Source: a virus
IMG/VR virus record: IMGVR_UViG_3300009679_000221
Span: 1 to 23,437 of that record
Length of the DNA stretch: 23,437 bases
Reading direction: 5' to 3' (one strand)
Under the pieces are notes generated by a model, which was not told the DNA's origin, ran no database searches, and saw only the letters and a program-made list of their open reading frames with translations. Below, piece after piece: positions 6,752 to 14,307 of this stretch. Within the stretch, counting starts at the first letter, position 1. Every line of letters starts with the position of its first letter. Both the position numbers and the translations under genes were made by a program.

Positions 6752-6911
6752 TATGGTAGATACAAGTTACTTTAAAGATATTGACAGTTGTTTTTATTTT
6801 GCCGAAAGAATAAATAGAAATGCATCTGTGCCGAGAGTGGAAAGTAAAGTAAGATATACTGCAGTTTGTCAACCTAAGAAAATAAATATTAAAAAGGAAA
6901 AAGTATATTAG
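6711..6911 (+). CDS. Small secreted or membrane-associated hypothetical protein
   Basis: 66 aa. The N-terminus MELVFALITYLGVNMVDT is hydrophobic and could be a signal or anchor. It is followed by a short soluble region with two cysteines (in IDSCFYFAERINRN and TAVCQPKKINI). Small proteins with a hydrophobic start, an F.S...C..FA/AER-type helix and a final Y.A.C.PK strand are frequent in marine phage lysis and tail regions; their function is unknown. The stop TAG merges with the ribosome binding site of the next gene (TTAGGAGATTGCA). The start lies inside the previous small ORF. Confidence 0.6.
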   Translation: MELVFALITYLGVNMVDTSYFKDIDSCFYFAERINRNASVPRVESKVRYTAVCQPKKINIKKEKVY

Positions 6912-6920
6912 GAGATTGCA

Positions 6921-7682
6921 ATGGACCCAGTAACTATATCGTTAGCAGTGGGGGTAGCCTCAAAAGCATTCTCTGCAATTAAACAAGGATTTGCAGTGGG
7001 TCGTGATATAGAACAAATGTCAGGGGACATCGGTAGGTGGATGGGAGCAGTGTCAGATGTTGACAATGCTGAGAAGCAAGCTAAGAACCCACCTCTTTTT
7101 GGTAAACTTTTTAAGGCAGGTTCTGTTGAAGAGGCGGCAATGGCAGCATACGCAGCCAAGAAGAAACTTGAAGAACAAAGATATGAACTAAAAATGTTTT
7201 TAAATCTTACTCATGGTCCTAAAGCATATGATGAATTATTGCAGATGGAAGGTCAGATAAGAAAACAAAGACAGCAGACTATATATAAGCAACAGCAATT
7301 AAGAAGACAAGTAGGCGAAGGTATTGCGTGGTTATTTCTTGTAATTATTATAGGTAGCTTTATATTATTATTAACTAGTTTGTTTGCAAATAAAGTTTAT
7401 GCAGATACATATAAATACGTACCTAAACCTTACACTAAACAACAGCTATTACAGCAAGGTAAAATACTTGAAAAGAAATATACAACCTGTAGATTAAAGA
7501 AGATACTTAAATCAAAGTACACAAACAAACAAGCTTGTATATATTTAGGTGGAAATAAAACATATACATTAATGTATGAAGCAAACTGTCCTAAGCAATA
7601 TAAATGTCTTTATAATCCTAATAGTAAAGAACCAAATATAGATAATGTTATGGAAAGTTTAAGAAGCATAGGAAAGAAATGA
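6921..7682 (+). CDS. Membrane protein with conserved cytoplasmic half and Cys-bearing tail
   Basis: 253 aa. Residues 1-131 form a helical soluble part (MDPVTISLAVGVASKAFSAI, later IGRWMGAVSDVDNAEKQAKN with PPLFGKLF, then a basic coiled-coil-like stretch IRKQRQQTIYKQQQLRRQ). A strong membrane segment spans about 134-156 (AWLFLVIIIGSFILLLTSLF) and ends in ANKVYADTYKY, which looks like a signal-peptide end. Residues 160-253 are basic and hold four cysteines (190, 206, 223, 229), suggesting disulfides outside the membrane. The N-terminal half resembles a widespread marine phage protein of unknown function that usually ends just after its membrane segment. The tail looks like a separate secreted domain, so this may be a fusion. 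AGGAG lies 7 bases upstream; ATGA overlaps the next gene. A lysis-related role is only suggested by position. Confidence 0.65.
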   Translation: MDPVTISLAVGVASKAFSAIKQGFAVGRDIEQMSGDIGRWMGAVSDVDNAEKQAKNPPLFGKLFKAGSVEEAAMAAYAAKKKLEEQRYELKMFLNLTHGPKAYDELLQMEGQIRKQRQQTIYKQQQLRRQVGEGIAWLFLVIIIGSFILLLTSLFANKVYADTYKYVPKPYTKQQLLQQGKILEKKYTTCRLKKILKSKYTNKQACIYLGGNKTYTLMYEANCPKQYKCLYNPNSKEPNIDNVMESLRSIGKK

Positions 7683-7828
7683 CACCATGTATTGGTATTT
7701 GTACACTACAAAATAATATTTGTATAGGGTGTAATAGAACAATAGAAGAAATTAAAGAAGCCTATGAGAAATTAAAAGGGGTAGAATGTAATGGATCTAA
7801 TTTTAATAAAAGAAACAATCAAAAATAA
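7679..7828 (+). CDS. DUF1289-like small Cys-motif protein
   Basis: 49 aa. The ATG overlaps the previous stop as ATGA. The N-terminus MTPCIGICTLQNNICIGCNR followed by TIEEIKEAY fits the DUF1289 pattern PCIxxCxxxxxxxCxGCxRTxxEI, with cysteines at 4, 8, 15 and 18. This four-cysteine set is predicted in bacterial homologues to bind a metal or an Fe-S cluster; the biological role is not established. Length is close to that of short bacterial DUF1289 proteins. A fifth cysteine (37) lies in a divergent tail. The Nfu-like Fe-S gene is 465 bases downstream. Confidence 0.75.
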   Translation: MTPCIGICTLQNNICIGCNRTIEEIKEAYEKLKGVECNGSNFNKRNNQK

Positions 7829-7895
7829 AATTAAAGAATTACTTAAATATAGAATACGAGTATGTAAATGTAATTGTACTTGTAAGAAGGATTAA
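7791..7895 (+). CDS. 34-aa Cys-rich peptide
   Basis: 34 codons: MDLILIKETIKNKIKELL, then KYRIRVCKCNCTCKKD. The AAGGGGT at 7777-7783 could serve as ribosome binding site. An amphipathic basic helix is followed by four cysteines in a C-x-C-x-C-x-C row (residues 25, 27, 29, 31), an unusual spacing that could bind metal. The gene overlaps the end of the DUF1289-like gene in another frame and stops 2 bases before the holin start. No family is recognised with certainty; the tight packing supports it being real. Confidence 0.5.
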   Translation: MDLILIKETIKNKIKELLKYRIRVCKCNCTCKKD

Positions 7896-7897
7896 AT

Positions 7898-8293
7898 ATG
7901 TTAACAGCTTTAATAGGACCAGTCAGTAATCTTCTTGGAAAGTTCATAGAAGATAAAGACGTTAAAAATAAACTTGCTCATGAGCTATCAACAATGGCCG
8001 AACGCCATGCTCAAGAACTTGCTCAAGGCCAATTAGAAATTAATAAAGCAGAGGCTACACATAAATCTATATTTGTCGCAGGTTGGCGTCCATTTATTGG
8101 ATGGACTTGTGGTATTGCTTTATGTTGGCATTTTGTTATTGCACCATTTACAATGTTTATATGTGCATACCTTATGGTTACAATACCAGAACTACCAACC
8201 TTTGATATGTCTAGTCTTATGACTGTTCTTATGGGTATGCTTGGTCTTGGTGGTCTTCGCAGTTTTGAAAAGTATAAAGGCTTAACAAAGTAA
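7898..8293 (+). CDS. Holin, GTA-type 3TM family
   Basis: 131 aa. Residues 1-55 are an amphipathic, charged region (LIGPVSNLLGKFIEDKDVKN and AHELSTMAERHAQELAQGQL). Then come the family hallmark AGWRPFIGWTCGIALCWHFV at about 61-80, a hydrophobic span to about 94, a short loop rich in Pro and Thr, a last hydrophobic stretch SSLMTVLMGMLGLGGLRSFE and the basic end KYKGLTK. This order matches the GTA_holin_3TM family of gene transfer agents and phages, which forms the membrane lesion that releases particles. AAGAAGGA precedes the ATG. The stop is directly adjacent to the next ATG. No separate endolysin gene is visible in the window. Confidence 0.82.
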   Translation: MLTALIGPVSNLLGKFIEDKDVKNKLAHELSTMAERHAQELAQGQLEINKAEATHKSIFVAGWRPFIGWTCGIALCWHFVIAPFTMFICAYLMVTIPELPTFDMSSLMTVLMGMLGLGGLRSFEKYKGLTK

Positions 8294-8572
8294 ATGAAAA
8301 CTAAAAAAGAAATTGAGGACTCTATTAAAAAAATAATTGAAGAAAGTATATTACCTACTGTACAAATGCATGGAGGTCATGTAGAGCTACAATCATTTAA
8401 TGATGGAATAGCTACAATATTTTTAAGTGGTGCTTGTAGTGGATGTGCAATGTCTACACAAACATTAAAGATGGGTATAGAAAATATGTTAAAATATTAT
8501 ATACCTGAAGTCTTAGGTGTTGAAGGAATTGAAGATCCAAATTCTACTGTTGATCCTTATTACTCATACTGA
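8294..8572 (+). CDS. Nfu-type Fe-S cluster scaffold domain protein
   Basis: 92 aa, consisting of one NifU C-terminal-type domain. Visible features are the helix EIEDSIKKIIEESILPTVQM, the HGGHVEL strand (usually DGGDIEF), the loop FNDGIATIFLSGACSGCAMS with the CxxC pair C48 and C51 that holds the bridging 4Fe-4S cluster, and the helix TLKMGIENMLKYYIPEV. Nfu proteins carry Fe-S clusters to target enzymes. Stand-alone domains of this size are known in marine phages as auxiliary metabolic genes, presumably supporting host Fe-S enzymes during infection. It has no A-type domain and no N-terminal IscU-like domain. It starts right after the holin stop and precedes ribonucleotide reductase. Confidence 0.88.
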   Translation: MKTKKEIEDSIKKIIEESILPTVQMHGGHVELQSFNDGIATIFLSGACSGCAMSTQTLKMGIENMLKYYIPEVLGVEGIEDPNSTVDPYYSY

Positions 8573-8621
8573 ATGTCTCCTATAACAATGGAAGAATTAC
8601 AGTTAGTTATAGGAGATATTA

Positions 8622-10397
8622 ATGTTACGTAATATGCAATATGAAGGTCCAGATAAGGATATATCTAAAGAAATTGATATGATGAAATATCGTCAGAAAG
8701 ACGAAAGCTTTGATGAAAAAATAAAAAGAATTGCAAATACATTATGTGATAATGAAGAACATAAATTTGAATTAGAAGACATACTAGGTAATATGAGGTT
8801 CCTACCAGCAGGTAGAGTGCAAGCTGCTATTGGATCTCAAAGAATTACAACTGCATATAACTGTTTTGTATCAGGTGATATTAAAGATAGTATGAATAAT
8901 ATAATGGAGAAAGCCGGTGAAGCAGCTGAAACAATGCGTAGAGGGGGTGGGATTGGTTATGACTTTAGTAAGATCCGACCAAGAGGCGACAAAATTAAAT
9001 CACTCGATAGCCAGGCTAGCGGCCCTGTATCCTTCATGGGCATCTTTGATGCTATCTGCCAAACCATCGCTAGCTCGGGACACCGCCGTGGGGCGCAAAT
9101 GGGTGTCCTCCGGGTCGACCACCCGGATATTGAGGAATTCATTACTGCTAAACGTAATACTCATAATCTTACTGGTTTTAATATAAGTGTTGGTATTACC
9201 GATACTTTTATGGAAGCTCTACTTAATAAAGATAATGATGATTTTGATTTAGTATTTGAAGGGCATGTACATAAAACTATATCAGCCAAAAAATTATGGG
9301 ATGATATTATGGAAAGTACATGGGATTGGGCAGAACCTGGAGTTTTATTTATTGATCGTATAAGTGAGATGAATAATCTATGGTATTGTGAAGAGATTCA
9401 TGCAACTAATCCTTGTGGTGAACAACCATTACCAGCTTATGGAGCATGCTTATTAGGCTCATTTAATCTTACTAAGTATTTAGAAGAGACTGCAATTCCT
9501 GGTGGTGAAACACTTGCTTATGATTATGAGTTTAATTTTAAAAGATTTAAAGATGATATAGCCCAAGTTGTTAGGGCAATGGATAATGTTGTAGATAGAA
9601 CGATATATCCTTTAGTTAAACAACAAGATGAAGCTAAGAATAAAAGACGAATGGGTTTAGGTATTACTGGTTTAGCAAACGCAGGTGAAATGCTTGGATA
9701 TGAATATGCTTCTGAAGATTTTATGAAGTGGTCAGAAAAAATCTTTGCATGTCTAAGAGATAATTGTTATAAGGCATCCGCTTTATTAGCTAAAGAGAAA
9801 GGTGCTTTCCCATTATATCGAGAAGAATATTTAAAATCTAATTTTGTTAGAACATTACCTGCCTCTGTTAAAAATTTAATTAGAGAACATGGTATACGTA
9901 ATAGTCATTTAACATCTATAGCTCCTACTGGAACTATAAGCATAGTAGCAGATAATGTTAGTGGAGGTATTGAACCAGTATTTAGTCACTACTATGATCG
10001 TACAATTCAAACTTTTGATGGTCCTAAAGTAGAGAGAGTCGAAGATTATGCTTATACAAAAGGAATAGAAGGTCGTGCTGCAAACGATATAAGTGTTCAA
10101 GAGCACTTAGCTGTCTTATTGTTAGCACAACATTATATAGACAGTGCTTGTTCTAAAACCTGTAATGTGGGTGATGATGTTACTTATGAAAGTTTCAAAC
10201 AAGTTTATGTTGATGCCTGGAAAGGCGGGGCGAAAGGATGCACTACGTTTAGACTTAACGGTAAAAGATATGGGGTGCTCCAAACCGTGGAAAAGAAAGA
10301 GGAAGTATCTAGCGAGACTAAGGAGATGGCTGAAGAAGAAGGAAAGGTTGAGGCTTGCTTTATCGACCCAAACACTGGCCATAAAGAATGTGCTTAG
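8622..10397 (+). CDS. nrdJ: Class II (B12-dependent) ribonucleoside reductase
   Basis: 591 aa. It reduces ribonucleotides to deoxyribonucleotides for phage DNA synthesis; class II enzymes use adenosylcobalamin to make the thiyl radical. Visible landmarks are MRFLPAGR (58-65), YNCFVSG with C81, RRGGGIGYDFSKIRPRG (106-122), GHRRGAQMGVLRVDHPDIEE (153-172), NPCGEQPLPAYGACLLGSFN with N263, C265, E267 and C276, RRMGLGITGLANAGEM, IAPTGTISI, and a C-terminal redox pair C579 and C590. There is no separate small subunit gene and no oxygen-dependent class I feature nearby, which fits class II. ATAGGAGAT lies before the chosen ATG. The gene contains a GC-rich tract at about 8975-9145 and a GC-richer 3' end, unlike the rest of the window. 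Confidence 0.9.
   Translation: MLRNMQYEGPDKDISKEIDMMKYRQKDESFDEKIKRIANTLCDNEEHKFELEDILGNMRFLPAGRVQAAIGSQRITTAYNCFVSGDIKDSMNNIMEKAGEAAETMRRGGGIGYDFSKIRPRGDKIKSLDSQASGPVSFMGIFDAICQTIASSGHRRGAQMGVLRVDHPDIEEFITAKRNTHNLTGFNISVGITDTFMEALLNKDNDDFDLVFEGHVHKTISAKKLWDDIMESTWDWAEPGVLFIDRISEMNNLWYCEEIHATNPCGEQPLPAYGACLLGSFNLTKYLEETAIPGGETLAYDYEFNFKRFKDDIAQVVRAMDNVVDRTIYPLVKQQDEAKNKRRMGLGITGLANAGEMLGYEYASEDFMKWSEKIFACLRDNCYKASALLAKEKGAFPLYREEYLKSNFVRTLPASVKNLIREHGIRNSHLTSIAPTGTISIVADNVSGGIEPVFSHYYDRTIQTFDGPKVERVEDYAYTKGIEGRAANDISVQEHLAVLLLAQHYIDSACSKTCNVGDDVTYESFKQVYVDAWKGGAKGCTTFRLNGKRYGVLQTVEKKEEVSSETKEMAEEEGKVEACFIDPNTGHKECA
8975..9145 (+). other. GC-rich tract inside the reductase gene
   Basis: Counting by eye, 9001-9120 is 73 of 120 G+C (about 61%), while most of the window is near one third G+C. 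Codons here favour C/G endings (ATC, GGC, AGC, CTC, CGC, GTC, CAC). Codons before about 8930 and after about 9145 return to AT-ending ones. The encoded protein is intact and highly conserved, so this is a base-composition tract rather than an inserted gene. Confidence 0.8.
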
Positions 10398-10414
10398 ATT
10401 AAAGGAGATTTGAA

Positions 10415-13400
10415 ATGGATCCAAATGAAATAATTAATGTAGTTGATTTGGCATCTAAAGGAGTAATAATTGATACACCTCCAGCTTCTTTACCTGCAAA
10501 TATATTTACTGATGTAAGAAATGTTAGGTTTAAAGATGGAGCAGTAAGAAAGATTGAAGGAGAAGTTTTATTAAATGATATAGATTTAAGTGCTTCTACT
10601 CATGGAAAAGTTAGATATTTAGCTTATTGGCCGAATCCCAATAGGAGCCCTCTGGGTGGCTATTATATTTTTGTTATAGATTATGTCAGTAGTGGTATTA
10701 CCATAGGCCAGAGGGTCTTTATACAAGACCACACGGGTACTAGAAGAGACATTACTCCTACATCTTTAAACAGTAATAACGGATTTACTTATACAGCGTC
10801 AGGTTGGCAGCATACTTTATTTGCTGGAGGATTTGCTTTTGTTATAAATAATGGAATTGATAGACCCCATTATATACTAGATGATGAAGGTAACACTGAT
10901 ATTAATAATATTGTTTTAGCGCAACTTCCAGGATGGGATAGCTATAATGCTTTTACTGAAGTCTTTAATGAAACTTGGTATGCCGCTGATATGTCATTAG
11001 TATTTGACTTAGCAAAGAAGATTGACTTTACTGTAGAAAAAATTACTGTAAAAATAAATGCAAGTACAACAACTTTTACTTCAGCAACAACAACTAATAA
11101 TATTGTTTTAGCTTTAGATACAACAACTAATACTCATGTCTTAACTTTTAATTCAGGAGGAACAGTTTTAAATGATGAAGATCTTGTTGAAATTAAATTT
11201 GAATCAGTAAATGTAGTTCAAGTAAGAGCTGCTGTTATTAGATCGTTTAAAAACTTTTTAATTGCTGGAGATTTAACTGAAGTTGATTCAACTAATAATG
11301 CTAAAATAGTTCGTAGACTTTCAGGAGTTATAAGAATTTCTGATTCAGCGGCGCCTGGTAGTATTCCAAATAACTGGAATCCATTTGCTTCTGGTACAAA
11401 TACTGCAGATGAATTTACTTTATCTGAAACTTATATTGTTAAAGATATTGTTTCTATGCAAGGTAGTTTATTTGTATACACTACACAATCTATTCATCAA
11501 ATAAAAGAAACTGGTATATTTGCAATACCTTTTTCTTTCACACCTATAACCGATTCCTATGGTACTATCTCCACTAATATTCCAATTGAATATGAAGGAA
11601 AACATTTTGTTGTAGGAACAAATGATATTTATTCTTTTCAAGGGCATCCTGGAAATATACAATCAATTGCTGATGGAAGAATCAGAGAATACTTTTTTAA
11701 TAATATAAATCCAATCTATGAGCAGCAGATATTTACATTACAAAATGCTGGACAAAATGAAATATGGTTATGTTATCCTACAAATCAATCTAAGTTTGGG
11801 GAATGTGATGAAGCATTAATATGGAATTATAGAAGTAATACCTGGACTATAAGAGATTTAGATAGTGTTACTTCAGGTGATGTAGCACCTGTTAAAGGAG
11901 GAGGCGTACCTTCTGCAACCTTAACTATTACAGGTAACTCTGGAAACTTTGGTTATACTAATAGAGGTAAGAGAGAAGTACAAAGAACTATAGTTAATGG
12001 TTATGCTGCTAAGAGACATATTGGTGTTAAAGAAAAACAAAAAATATTAGTTGGTTCATTTAGCAACTTTAATGCAACTGGAGATATAACTCTTACAGTA
12101 CATTTTCCAGATGGAACAAGTGCTTATAGTATATTAAATGGTAATGGGTTTAGTACAACTTTAATAAGAGATGAAATTAAAAGTCTTATAGATAATAATA
12201 GTTCTTGGACTACTGCTAATAGCTCAACTAATGCAGTCATACTTACCGCCCCAGCTGTAAGTCCACAAAATCCATTTGATGTTACTGTTGTAAGTAGTGG
12301 ATCATTACCTACAGGATTTGCTGATAGCACATTTACAGTAACCGAAGAGAGAGCTGGTTATAATGCATCTACTAATGAAGATGTGTTAGTACTAACTCCA
12401 CCTTCAGGATTTGGTACAGCACTAAATGTAACTCTTACTGCAGGCACAGGTAATTCAAATACATTTGATGTTGATAGTGCGGTAGGATATAGTACAACTG
12501 CTCATATAACTCCAAATGAAATTGCTACATTAGTTTATAATGCATGGCAAGCTGGAGGTAATTCTGCTAACCAAGCTATATGGACATTAGCAAACCCAGG
12601 AGGAAGTAGCCCTAACCTAGATTTTACTACAGTAGATAGATCGGCAGTTACTGGAACATTCACATATACTATAACTCAAGGAACAACTAGAACTGGTTAT
12701 GCAGCTGGACAAACACTTATTAGTAATGCAAGTGGTTCAGCAACTACTGAGGGTGTTACACCAACGTTTGCTAGAGGCACACGTGTTACTTTAACATTAA
12801 ATGGTGGTACTGTAATCTTTGATAAACATTATGGTGAAGGACCTGGAAGAATACTCGATAGCACATTTGTTAAAGGTGCAAACGATAATCATTATGGTTC
12901 TGTAACAGGATGGGATAGCACAACATTAGCTAACGTAAGAAGTACGTCTAATGATAATGCATATAGAGCTTTATTTTATAATCCTGATGCAACACAAAAT
13001 ACAGCTGAAACAAATAAATCAAATGGATTAATTGTTGATATGACTTTACATACTGCAACAAATAATACAACTACAACATTAATTGATTTAGCTGGAACTA
13101 ATGCATTAAAAGATATGTTATCAGTAATTGATTCTAACGAATTAATTAATGTTACTGCAGACAGTACAAGTGATCCTACAAATTTAGTAGTTACGTCAAG
13201 TCAGTTCTCAAGTGATGCAAGTTATGTACAAACTTATAATCCTTTTAGTACTCAAGTTGTGGCAGCTCGTGTAGCACCAACAACAAGTGCTCTTACTTCT
13301 GCTAGTGAAGGATCCACTGTTTCAGATAGTGCACCTACACAAGCTACAGGAGGAACAAGTATATCAACAACATTTGATATTGACAGACCTTGGAGTAGTA

Positions 13401-13924
13401 GTAATTTAAATCCAAATAAACTATTTCCTATCTTTGCAGAAAGTGGATTCTCTTCTGGAACTTTATTTAATAGAATAAGGGCTGCAGATATTAGTTATAA
13501 ATTTGGTACATCTTATTATGTTTCTTATGCAGAAAGAACTCAAATATCTATTAGTCCAAACTTTGACACTGAACATTTAGAATCGCTATCCCTATGGGGA
13601 GATGGTGGAACTGTTGAAACTGTGGGTGGAGAACCACAACCAGCTACTTTAAGAGTGAGGGCACGAAGTACAAATAACTCAGGGCAATTATCTTACTTAA
13701 CAACTGCTGAAGATAACACTCAATCAAATGCTAAAGCTAATAAGCTAGTTGTAAATGATTTTGTAGTAGGCAGTGATCATAAAGTTGACTTAAGAGTATT
13801 TGGTAGATTTTTAAATTATAGAATTGATGATGCAAATGCTTCTGGTAGTTATGTCACAACAAGTAATAAGGGTTGGAATGTATCTGGATTACAACTCCAT
13901 GTAAAGAAAGGAGGAGTAAAGTAA
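10415..13924 (+). CDS. Large tail protein, probable tail tubular/nozzle type
   Basis: 1169 aa with AAAGGAGAT upstream. The N-terminus VVDLASKGVIIDTPPASLPA followed by FTDVRNVRFKDGAVRKIEG matches the G.i.D.pp..LP...f.d.rNvRF.dGav...G opening of podovirus tail tubular/nozzle-like proteins. The following FAGGFAFVINNGIDRPHYIL, AQLPGWDSY, and RSFKNFLIAGDLTEVDST segments fit the propeller-like repeats of that family. Residues from about 530 to 900 are Ser/Thr/Asn-rich beta domains (DITLTVHFPDGTSAYSILNG and similar), apparently inserted, followed by a C-terminal part ending GWNVSGLQLHVKKGG. The usual family length is shorter, so the inserted domains explain the size. Function is inferred from the N-terminal resemblance. 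The stop overlaps the next ATG. Confidence 0.6.
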   Translation: MDPNEIINVVDLASKGVIIDTPPASLPANIFTDVRNVRFKDGAVRKIEGEVLLNDIDLSASTHGKVRYLAYWPNPNRSPLGGYYIFVIDYVSSGITIGQRVFIQDHTGTRRDITPTSLNSNNGFTYTASGWQHTLFAGGFAFVINNGIDRPHYILDDEGNTDINNIVLAQLPGWDSYNAFTEVFNETWYAADMSLVFDLAKKIDFTVEKITVKINASTTTFTSATTTNNIVLALDTTTNTHVLTFNSGGTVLNDEDLVEIKFESVNVVQVRAAVIRSFKNFLIAGDLTEVDSTNNAKIVRRLSGVIRISDSAAPGSIPNNWNPFASGTNTADEFTLSETYIVKDIVSMQGSLFVYTTQSIHQIKETGIFAIPFSFTPITDSYGTISTNIPIEYEGKHFVVGTNDIYSFQGHPGNIQSIADGRIREYFFNNINPIYEQQIFTLQNAGQNEIWLCYPTNQSKFGECDEALIWNYRSNTWTIRDLDSVTSGDVAPVKGGGVPSATLTITGNSGNFGYTNRGKREVQRTIVNGYAAKRHIGVKEKQKILVGSFSNFNATGDITLTVHFPDGTSAYSILNGNGFSTTLIRDEIKSLIDNNSSWTTANSSTNAVILTAPAVSPQNPFDVTVVSSGSLPTGFADSTFTVTEERAGYNASTNEDVLVLTPPSGFGTALNVTLTAGTGNSNTFDVDSAVGYSTTAHITPNEIATLVYNAWQAGGNSANQAIWTLANPGGSSPNLDFTTVDRSAVTGTFTYTITQGTTRTGYAAGQTLISNASGSATTEGVTPTFARGTRVTLTLNGGTVIFDKHYGEGPGRILDSTFVKGANDNHYGSVTGWDSTTLANVRSTSNDNAYRALFYNPDATQNTAETNKSNGLIVDMTLHTATNNTTTTLIDLAGTNALKDMLSVIDSNELINVTADSTSDPTNLVVTSSQFSSDASYVQTYNPFSTQVVAARVAPTTSALTSASEGSTVSDSAPTQATGGTSISTTFDIDRPWSSSNLNPNKLFPIFAESGFSSGTLFNRIRAADISYKFGTSYYVSYAERTQISISPNFDTEHLESLSLWGDGGTVETVGGEPQPATLRVRARSTNNSGQLSYLTTAEDNTQSNAKANKLVVNDFVVGSDHKVDLRVFGRFLNYRIDDANASGSYVTTSNKGWNVSGLQLHVKKGGVK

Positions 13925-14304
13925 TGAGACCTCCTATTACTGATGATGCAACTTTAAATTCTTGGTTGACAGATGCAACTAATAGTATATTTTTATTACA
14001 ACAAAAACAAAATAGTTCTAAGTTAGGAGAAGATCAGAGATGGCAAGACTTAACTAGTAGTAGATCAAAAGGTACCTTATATAGAAATGATACCGGTAAA
14101 CCTATTATGATTTGTGTAACTGCTTCAGGTAATGCAGGTACTAGATTTAGAATTGTTGTTAATGATGTTAAGATTGTTAAACCACAAATACCTGTTAATA
14201 ACTATTATAATTCAGCAGAAGTAATCATACCTAATGATGCTAAATATAAAATGGAAGATGATAGTGGTTCAACAACATTACAACTCTGGGCAGAATTGAG
14301 GTAG
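13924..14304 (+). CDS. Small virion protein, hypothetical
   Basis: 126 aa. I place the start at ATG 13924, which overlaps the previous stop (TAATG) and follows AAAGGAGG at 13907-13914; an upstream in-frame ATG at 13873 lies inside the previous gene without a good site. The sequence starts MRPPITDDATLNSWLTDATN, then GTLYRNDTGKPIMICVTASG, and ends with a beta-rich part (VIIPNDAKYKMEDDSGSTTL, QLWAELR). This NDTGKPIMVxV-type beta sandwich is seen in small proteins next to tail genes. The precise role is unknown; a tail or neck fibre component is plausible. Confidence 0.6.
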   Translation: MRPPITDDATLNSWLTDATNSIFLLQQKQNSSKLGEDQRWQDLTSSRSKGTLYRNDTGKPIMICVTASGNAGTRFRIVVNDVKIVKPQIPVNNYYNSAEVIIPNDAKYKMEDDSGSTTLQLWAELR

Positions 14305-14307
14305 TCT

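Noticed and set aside
8573-8632. 19-codon ORF (MSPITMEELQLVIGDINVT) between the Nfu and reductase genes
   Set aside because: It is too short, has no clear binding site of its own and overlaps the reductase start. It could be a leader peptide, but nothing supports this.
10648-10715. Inverted repeat CCCTCTGG ... CCAGAGGG with a 52-base loop
   Set aside because: It lies inside the coding sequence of the large tail protein, has a short stem and long loop, and is not followed by a T-run. Chance is likely.
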